NCBI GenBank assembly: GCA_025642075.2 | Contig: JAODUO010000158.1 | Coordinates: forward strand, 79,501 to 143,500 | Source of the DNA: Ridgeia piscesae | Lineage: Eukaryota > Annelida > Polychaeta > Sabellida > Siboglinidae | Direction of reading: 5' to 3' | Length of the DNA: 64,000 nucleotides | Shown: positions 49,301-59,400 of the stretch, one piece after another | How the letters are laid out: each line of letters starts with the position of its first letter | Numbering within the stretch: position 1 is the first letter of the stretch | Notes under the pieces: generated by a model | The model's input: the letters and a program-made list of their open reading frames with translations, nothing else | Database searches by the model: none | Told to the model about the DNA's origin: nothing | Made by a program: the position numbers and the translations under genes

Positions 49301-52300
49301 TCAGATAGAGACTTCTCCAGGTAGGCCAACAGTCTCTCCTTTGTTTGTAGTCTCAGATAGAGACTTCTCCAGGTAGGCCAACAGTCTCTCCTTTGTTTGT
49401 AGTCTCAGATAGAGACTTCTCCAGGTAGGCCAACGTCTATCCTTTGTTTGTAGTCTCAGATAGAGACTTCTCCAGGTAGGCCAACAGTCTCTCCTTTGTT
49501 TGTAGTCTCAGATAGAGACTTCTCCAGTAGGCCAACAGTCTCTCCTTTGTTTGTAGTCTCAGATAGAGATTCTCCAGTAGGCCAACAGTCTCTCCTTTGT
49601 TTGTAGTCTCAGATAGAGACTTCTCCAGGCCAACAGTCTCTCCTTTGTTTGTAGTCTCAGATAGAGACTTCTCCAGTTAGGCCAACAGTCTCTCCTTTGT
49701 TTGATACGTCTCAGATATAGACTTCTCCAGGTAGGCCAACAGTCTCTCCTTTGTTTGTAGTCTCAGATAGAGACTTCTCCAGGTAGGCCAACAGTCTCTC
49801 CTTTGTTTGTAGTCTCAGATAGAGACTTCTCCAGGTAGGCCAACAGTCTCTCCTTTGTTTGTAGTCTCAGATAGAGACTTCTCCAGGTAGGCCAACAGTC
49901 TCTCCTTTGTTTGTAGTCTCAGATAGAGACTTCTCCAGTTAGGCCAACAGTCTCTCCTTTGTTTGTAGTCTCAGATAGAGACTTCTCCAGGTAGGCCAAC
50001 AGTCTCTCCTTTGTTTGTAGTCTCAGATAGAGACTTCTCCAGGTAGGCCAACAGTCTCTCCTTTGTTTGTAGTCTCAGATAGAGACTTCTCCAGGTAGGC
50101 CAACAGTCTCTCCTTTGTTTGTAGTCTCAGATAGAGACTTCTCCAGGTAGGCCAACAGTCTCTCCTTTGTTTGTACTCTCAGATAGAGACTTCTCCAGGT
50201 AGAGGCCAACAGTCTCTCCTTTGTTTGTAGTCTCAGATAGAGACTTCTCCAGGTAGGCCAACAGTCTCTCCTTTGTTTGTACTCTCAGATATAGACTTCT
50301 CCAGTTAGGCCAACAGTCTCTCCTTTGTTTGTAGTCTCAGATAGAGAATTCTCCAGGTAGGCCAACAGTCTATCCTTTGTTTGTAGTCTCAGATAGAGAC
50401 TTCTCCAGGTAGGCCAACAGTCTCTCCTTTGTTTGTAGTCTCAGATAGAGACTTCTCCAGTTAGGCCAACAGTCTCTCCTTTGTTTGTAGTCTCACATAG
50501 AGACTTCTCCAGGTAGGCCAACAGTCTCTCCTTTGTTTGTAGTCTCAGATAGAGACTTCTCCAGGTAGGCCAACAGTCTCTCCTTTGTTTGTAGTCTCAG
50601 ATAGAGACTTCTCCAGGTAGGCCAACAGTCTCTCCTTTGTTTGTACTCTCAGATAGAGACTTCTCCAGGTAGGCCAACAGTCTCTCCTTTGTTTGTAGTC
50701 TCAGATAGAGACTTCTCCAGGTAGGCCAACAGTCTCTCCTTTGTTTGTAGTCTCAGATAGAGACTTCTCCAGGTAGGCCAACAGTCTCTCCTTTGTTTGT
50801 ATCTCAATAAGACTTCTCCAGGTAGGCCAACAGTCTCTCCTTTGTTTGTAGTCTCAGATAGAGACTTCTCCAGGTAGGCCAACAGTCTCTCCTTTGTTTG
50901 TAGTCTCAGATAGAGACTTCTCCAGGTAGGCCAACAGTCTATCCTTTGTTTGTAGTCTCAGATAGAGACTTCTCCAGGTAGGCCAACAGTCTCTCCTTTG
51001 TTTGTAGTCTCAGATAAAGACTTCTCCAGGGGAGGCCAACAGTCTCTCCTTTGTTTGTACTCTCAGATAGAGACTTCTCCAGGTAGGCCAACAGTCTCTC
51101 CTTTGTTTGTAGTCTCAGATAGAGACTTCTCCAGGTTTGGCCAACAGTCTCTCCTTTGTTTGTAGTCTCAGATAGAGACTTCTCCAGGTAGGCCAACAGT
51201 CTCTCCTTTGTTTGTAGTCTCAGATAGAGACTTCTCCAGGTTTGGCCAACAGTCTCTCCTTTGTTTGTACTCTCAGATAGAGACTTCTCCAGGTTAGGCC
51301 AACAGTCTCTCCTTTGTTTGTAGTCTCAGATAGAGACTTCTCCAGGTAGGCCAACAGTCTCTCCTTTGTTTGTAGTCTCAGATAGAGACTTCTCCAGGTT
51401 TGGCCAACAGTCTCTCCTTTGTTTGTAGTCTCAGATAGAGACTTCTCCAGGTAGGCCAACAGTCTCTCCTTTGTTTGTAGTCTCAGATAGAGACTTCTCC
51501 AGGTAGGCCAACAGTCTCTCCTTTGTTTGTAATCTCAGATAGAGACTTCTCCAGGTAGGCCAACAGTCTCTCCTTTGTTTGTAATCTCAGATAGAGACTT
51601 CTCCAGGTAGGCCAACAGTCTCTCCTTTGTTTGTAGTCTCAGATAGAGACTTCTCCAGGTAGGCCAACAGTCTCTCCTTTGTTTGTTGTCTCAGATAGAG
51701 ACTTCTCCAGGTAGGCCAACAGTCTCTCCTTTGTTTGTAGTCTCAGATAGAGACTTCTCCAGGTAGGCAGGCCAACAGTCTCTCCTTTGTTTGTAGTCTC
51801 AGATAGAGACTTCTCCAGTTAGGCCAACTGTCTCTCCTTTGTTTGTACTCTCAGATATAGACTTCTCCAGTTAGGCCAACAGTCTCTCCTTTGTTTGTAG
51901 TCTCAGATAGAGACTTCTCCAGGTAGGTCAACAGTCTCTCCTTTGTTTGTAGTCTCAGATAGAGACTTCTCCAGTTAGGCCAACAGTCTCTCCTTTGTTT
52001 GTAGTCTCAGATAGAGACTTCTCCAGGTAGGCCAACAGTCTATCCTTTGTTTGTAGTCTCAGATAGAGACTTCTCCAGGTAGGTCAACAGTCTCTCCTTT
52101 GTTTGTAATCTCAGATAGAGACTTCTCCAGGTAGGTCAACAGTCTCTCCTTTGTTTGTAATCTCAGATAGAGACTTCTCCAGGTAGGTCAACAGTCTCTC
52201 CTTTGTTTGTAATCTCAGATAGAGACTTCTCCAGGTAGGCCAACAGTCTCTCCTTTGTTTGTAATCTCAGATAGAGACTTCTCCAGATCACGGATCACTT

Positions 52301-55300
52301 ATGATTAAAATGTACACGCAGTGAACGACCACGTGACAAGCACGACCAGCGACCACACAAATTGTATTCACGCAATCGTTGCTTTCGCCTGTTAGCAGTG
52401 ACTGGATCTGGTGCTAAACTGCGACATGTCATTGGTTGAGCAGTCTTTGCATCGTTCACTCAGCACTAAACAACACATTTAATATAACTAAACAACAACA
52501 TAATACTTTTACAATGGTATAAGTCTTAAAATGGATCGTAATTTATTTGATGAACTATCATTCGTGATTAAGCGAAAATGCACGCCAAAAATATCGCATC
52601 AGCAGTGCTTCGCGACACTTCTGTTGTCGCCAACATAGGTTGCAGCAAATCAAAAATCCGCGTTTGTAAACATATTTGGATACTCGTGATTTCTAGTCAG
52701 TTGAGAAATGTGTTGGCCTACCCTGGGGAAGTAGCAATAAAGTGTAGGGCCTAGACTTGTTGATTCAGCTACGTTATTGCCCGAAATATAACTTTGTGCA
52801 ATAACAAAGTCAATTCATCTTTTTCCTCCTATATAAATTATGTGTTGTGTAGTATTTAATTAAGAATTACAGTTGTGGGAATTACGTATTGTTCGTTTTA
52901 CTGTGCTTGTGTGTGGGTGTTAAACTGAAACAAAAGCATTCTTGTTTCAAGTAATCGTCATCACTGACTGTTCCGTCCTTCTGCGTGATGTCCTGGGTGA
53001 CACTTGTCTGTCTCCGTTGCAGTGCTGGCACAGACATTGTGTCGAAGGCAGCCAGGGACAGAGTCAACCACTACTTGCAGACCCTGAAACAACACTTCTC
53101 TGGTGGGTCCATGGTTTCTTCTCTACAAATATAGCATGTTGATGTTGTTGTTTTAGAAACGTCACAGATTTAATATGCTGATGTTATTGTATTGAGATAT
53201 GATAGACATGACATATTGTTGCTGGGTGGTGTCTCTCTGACTGCCTCACAGACGTGACATGTTGTCTGTCTCAGACTGCCTCACAGACATGATATGTTGT
53301 TGTCAGTTGTTGTCTGTCTCAGACAGCCTCACAGACATGACATGTTGTTGTCGGTTGTTGTCTGTCTCAGACTGCCTCACAGACATGATATGTTGTTGTC
53401 GGTTGTTGTCTGTCACAGACTGTCTCACAGACGTGACATGTTGTCGGTTGTTGTCTGTCTCAGACTGCCTCACAGACATAATATGTTGTTGTCGGTTGTT
53501 GTCTGTCTCAGACTGCCTCACAGACATAATATGTTGTTGTCGGTTGTTGTCTGTCTCAGACTGCCTCACAGACATAATATGTTGTTGTCGGTTGTTGTCT
53601 GTCTCAGACTGCCTCACAGACATCCGCCAACACCTGGCGGCTCCGAGGCTGCTGGGCAAGGATGGGAACTCGTCCTGTAACCTGGCGGAGCTGCTCCACA
53701 CCTTCAGCTCCTCCCTGCTTGACCAGGTCAAGTCAGTCCTCGCCAACTTACAGGTCAGTAGGGCAAAGGTCATGCAGCAGATCAGTTGCTCAAAGGTCAA
53801 TCGGTAGATAAATAGGTCAGCCTTTTAAGGCTGGTAAAACAGGATATACTAATGTATCATAATCGTCCAGTCAGTTTTGTGCTACCATAATAAGTTAATT
53901 ATTAAAAACAAATCTTAAATGATGCTTTTAAAATGATAATCTTTTAATTTGTTGTATTACAGTTGAACTTGTCTGTAACATATATACTAATGTCAGTGTT
54001 TTGGTTAAACATACATTCATCGTACCATAAAATTATATCTTGATACCATATTTAACGTTTTTCAAGTGTTCTTATAGTTTGTGTAGAACTTTGTGCATTG
54101 TAATAAACTGTTCTAGATGACAGTTAATGTCATTGTTGACACAGTCTCCCAGCTGTCTAAACGACAGTTTCTTCACTCGTCTGTGTCTGTGTTGCAGGCA
54201 TTTATTGCATCAGACATCACATTTGCGATGAAGCCGTACTTCCGAGGCCAGTTCTGTTCCCAAGACGTCCGAGAAGGCCTCGTTGTGGCGTTCATCCGAC
54301 ACATCGCTGTCGTTGCTGACGTATGTACAGGCACTTTCACTGCAGCGTAATCTATTACTTAGTTTCTTTACTATTACATGTTCAGGTTGTCCTGTTACTA
54401 TTACATTAGAAGCAGTTACTATTACATTTGAAGCAGTTACTGTTACATTTGAAGCAGTTACTGCTACATTAGAAGCAGTTACTATTACATTTGAAGCAGT
54501 TACTGTTACATTTGAAGCAGTTACTGTTACATTTGAAGCAGTTACTGTTACATTTGAAGCAGTTACTGTTACATTTGAAGCAGTTACTGTTACATTTGAA
54601 GCAGTTACTGTTACATTTGAAGCAGTTACTGTTACATTTGAAGCAGTTACTGTTACATTTGAAGCAGTTACTGTTACATTTGAAGCAGTTACTATTACAT
54701 TTGAAGCAGTTACTGTTACATTTGAATCAGTTACTGTTACATTTGAAGCAGTTACTATTACATTTGAAGCAGTTACTGTTACATTTGAAGCAGTTACTGT
54801 TACATTTGAAGCAGTTACTGTTACATTTGAAGCAGTTACTGTTACATTTGAAGCAGTTACTGTTACATTTGAAGCAGTTACTGTTACATTTGAAGCAGTT
54901 ACTGTTACATTTGAAGCAGTTACTGTTATATTTGAAGCAGTTACTGTTACATTTGAAGCAGTTACTGTTACATTTGAAGCAGTTATTGTTACATTTACAT
55001 TTTCCATAGCAACATGTTATGGTAGTATGCATCAATATAAATATACAGTAAAGATACTAGCTGTACTGTCTGTCACATAACTACAGTTTCACACGGTTCA
55101 GCCAGACCGAGAGAAGACTTCATCTGAACAACCCCAGCTCCTGTCACTTTCCAGAAGCTCCTGTCACTCTCCAGAAACTCCTGCCACTCTCCAGAAACTC
55201 CTGCCACTCTCCAGAAGCTCCTGTCCCTCTCCAGAAACTCCTGCCATTCTCCAGAAGCTCCTGTCCCTCTCCAGAAACTCCTGTCCCTCTCCAGAAGTTC

Positions 55301-56185
55301 CTGCCACTCACCAGAAACTCTTGTCACTCTCCAGAAGCTCCTGCCAGTGAGCAGATGTTACCAACATTCCGGCGCTCTAGACGTCACTGTCCACAGCTTC
55401 CTCCCTGCAGCCCAAGTCTCCAGTGTCATTTCACCCAGTATTACTCCAAAATATAGATTCCTCATTTAATATCAGGTATTGGGAAATGGGGTAATCTGGA
55501 ATTCAACGGAAAAGTTTACTTGTGATATGCAAGTAATATGTCGGCTATTATTACACTGATTCCTATTTTTATTATATTGCATTCTAGTTCAAATGATCAC
55601 CATTACTAGTGCTTAAACATTTGTAATTGTTACTATTACCGGTATATATTACTGTTACCTCAGACATAGGGGCCATGTATCCTGTGGTTTACTGTTCTAA
55701 GAAGTTGTGCAGAGAAGAATAAGATGAATATAATGTCCCGTTGATGTTATTCATGTGGTGTCACGTGACATGTCATGTGACAGGAGTTCTGTGAGACGGC
55801 GAGGGAGAAGGGCATTGCTGCACCAGCACTGTTACTGATTATGTCACGACTTTGTGTCAACCTGGAAGAGTCAACCATCAGCTACGTGGTGAGTGACACT
55901 GACACTGACACTGATCTCTCATGTCAGTCATAGTGTCAGTCATTTGTCAATCAGAGTATCATTTTCACATGTCAATCGCAATGTCACCTTCTTTTTGTCA
56001 GTCACATTCACATGTCTATCACAACATCGCTGTTAACTGTCAATCACACTGTCACTTTTGCTTGTCAATCATAGTGTGACGTGATGTCACCTGTCAATTA
56101 AGTGATACTAATATGAGAGCATTTATTTTGTCTCAGCTCTGACCTTTCCGAAGTATAGTAAGTAAACACTGATGCTTATATATTA

Positions 56186-56253
<68 letters not shown>

Positions 56254-56374
56254 TATATTAGTATAATGTACATAAATAACAAATAAATACAAATAATATC
56301 ACATCATATACAATTATTTTGCTTGTTAAATTGGATGTGAAGAACCTATGATGTCATAATGCCGGTATTAATTG

Positions 56375-56417
<43 letters not shown>

Positions 56418-59400
56418 GTTTTAAGCACTCTTGATTATAATCCAATACATGACTGTATTTTAGTTGTTCACATTTGTATAGAATTGTTGTTGTTGTTGTC
56501 CTTCAAAATACACATTCAAAAGATGTAATGTGATGATGTCATGTGACATGTTGACAGCTGACACTGGTAGACGAACAGTTCATGATCGATGATACGACCC
56601 GAGGGACAATGAGTTCACAGCTGTGTGGGGAGTTGAAGGACGCTGCCCAGAAGCTGCTCAACTGCTACGTGAGGGTGCAGGGCCTCATGATATCACAGGT
56701 GAGGGGGCAGGGCCTCATGATACCACAGGTGAGGGTGCAGGGCCTCATGATATCACAGGTGAGGGGGCAGGGCCTCATGATATCACAGGTGAGGGTGCAG
56801 GGCCTCATGATATCACAGGTGAGGGGGCAGGGCCTCATGATAACACAGCAAAGCTGCAGGGTCTCATGATATCACAGGTGAGGGGGCATGCCCTCATGAT
56901 ACCACAGGTGAGGGGCAGGGCCTCATGATATCACAGGTGAGGGGTTGCATGTGGTATCACAGGTCAGGGTGCAGGTATGTGATATCACAGCAAAGCTGCA
57001 GGGTCTCATGTTATCACAGGTCAGGGTGCAGAGCCTTGTGATATCACAAGTGATGGTGCTGGGCCTTGTGATATCACAGGTAATAGTGCAGGGCCTTGTG
57101 ATATCACAGGTGAGGGTGCATGGCTTTGTGATATCATGGGTGAGTGTACGTGGTATCGTGATATCACAGGTGAGGATGCAGGGCCTCATGATATCGCAGG
57201 TGCGGATGCAGGGCCTCATGATAGCACAGGTGAAGGTGCAGGGCCTCATGATATCACAGGGTCCACGTGTGGAAATATTGTGAGATACGAGTTGCATAAC
57301 ATAATATATCAACAGCATAACATTCATGATACCATTATGATATCATCATGTTATCACAACTGCATATTTTATTGCGAAGAGCCATGTAGCACTTTGTGAA
57401 TGTGAAATTGTCGACATTTATATTTATTAATATTGTAACTGTCATCGTCACCAACCTCAACCAACCCGATGTGACGTCCACAGATGCTGCGCAAGAGTGT
57501 CGAGACGCGTGATTGGTTGAACACGATAGAGCCGCGCAATGTGCGTGCGGTGATGAAGCGAGTGGTTGAGGATGTGACATGTATAGATGGGGAGGTGGGG
57601 CGTCTGTATGAGGAGGGCGTACGACGCGACCGCAGCAGTGACTCCACCAAGCGGAGCACATCCCGCCCCGCCACTCGCTCCAACTGGAGCTTCACACCAA
57701 GGTCAGTGCAAGGTCAACCTCTCGCGGACTTATCAGTTGTTGGGGTGAAGTCTCTGTTGTTTGTGTCAGTGCACAAACAGCTCTGTTCTGTATTGGTGTC
57801 TGTCTGTGGGGAATCATTAGCAGGAACTTCACTCAATCTGTCGCACTCTCTCCGGTGTGGGTACCTTCAACTTTAAAAGTTTGAACACGAATTTAGTAAG
57901 TAAATGCCAATACTAGATGTTTACTAATCGAATCCTTTGTCTTAAGTTGACATTTTATGGGCTCACTGTTGAGTAACATCCAGATATTGTTATGTGTGTC
58001 AACGTTGCCATGGCGACTGTTACAGCACCATAGACAACAGCCTGATGAGTAACATCCAGATATTGTTGTGTGTCAACGTTGCCATGGCGACTGTTACAGC
58101 ACCATAGACAACAGCCTGATGAGTAACATCCAGATATTGTTGTGTGTCAACGTTGCCATGGCGACTGTTACAGCACCATAGACAACAGCCTGATGAGTAA
58201 CATCCAGATATTGTTGTGTGTCAACGTTGCCATGGCGACTGTTACAGCACCATAGACAACAGCCTGATGAGTAACATCCAGATATTGTTGTGTGTCAACG
58301 TTGCCATGGCGACTGTTACAGCACCATAGACAACAGCCTGATGAGTAACATCCAGATATTGTTGTGTGTCAACGTTGCCATGGCGACTGTTACAGCACCA
58401 TAGACAACAGCCTGATGAGTAACATCCAGATATTGTTTGTGTGTCAACGTTGCCATGGCGACTGTTACAGCACCATAGACAACAGCCTGATGAGTAACAT
58501 CCAGATATTGTTATGTGTGTCAACGTTGCCATGGCGACTGTTACAGCACCATAGACAACAGCCTGATGAGTAACATCCAGATATTGTTATGTGTGTCAAC
58601 GTTGCCATGGCGACTGTTACAGCACCATAGACAACAGCCTGATGAGTAACATCCAGATATTGTTATGTGTGTCAACGTTGCCATGGCGACTGTTACAGCA
58701 CCATAGACAACAGCCTGATGAGTAACATCCAGATATTGTTATGTGTGTCGACGTTGCCATGGCGACTGTTACAGCACCATAGACAACAGCCTGATGAGTA
58801 ACATCCAGATATTGTTATGTGTGTCAACGTTGCCATGGCGACTGTTACAGCACCATAGACAACAGCCTGATGAGTAACATCCAGATATTGTTATGTGTGT
58901 CAACGTTGCCATGGCGACTGTTACAGCACCATAGACAACCGCCTGATGAGTAACATCCAGATATTGTTATGTGTGTCGACGTTGCCATGGCGACTGTTAC
59001 AGCACCATAGACAACAGCCTGATGAGTAACATCCAGATATTGTTATGTGTGTCAACGTTGCCATGGCGACTGTTACAGCACCATAGACAACAGCCTGATG
59101 AGTAACATCCAGATATTGTTATGTTTTTGTCAACGTTGCCATGGCAACTGTTACAGCACCATAGACAACAGCCTGATGAGTAACATCCAGATATTGTTAT
59201 GTGTGTCAACGTTGCCATGGCAACTGTTACAGCACCATAGACAACAGCCTGATGAGTAACATCCAGATATTGTTATGTGTGTCAACGTTGCCATGGCAAC
59301 TGTTACAGCACCATAGACAACAGCCTGATGAGTAACATCCAGATATTGTTATGTGTGTCAACGTTGCCATGGCAACTGTTACAGCACCATAGACAACAGC

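Noticed and set aside
54210..55080. 265-codon open frames on both strands
   Set aside because: They come from a 21 bp unit without stops. Only the part over exon 13 (+ strand) is coding, and it belongs to VPS51.
57335..57695. - strand frames of 108 codons over VPS51 exon 16
   Set aside because: Antisense shadows of a strongly conserved coding exon.
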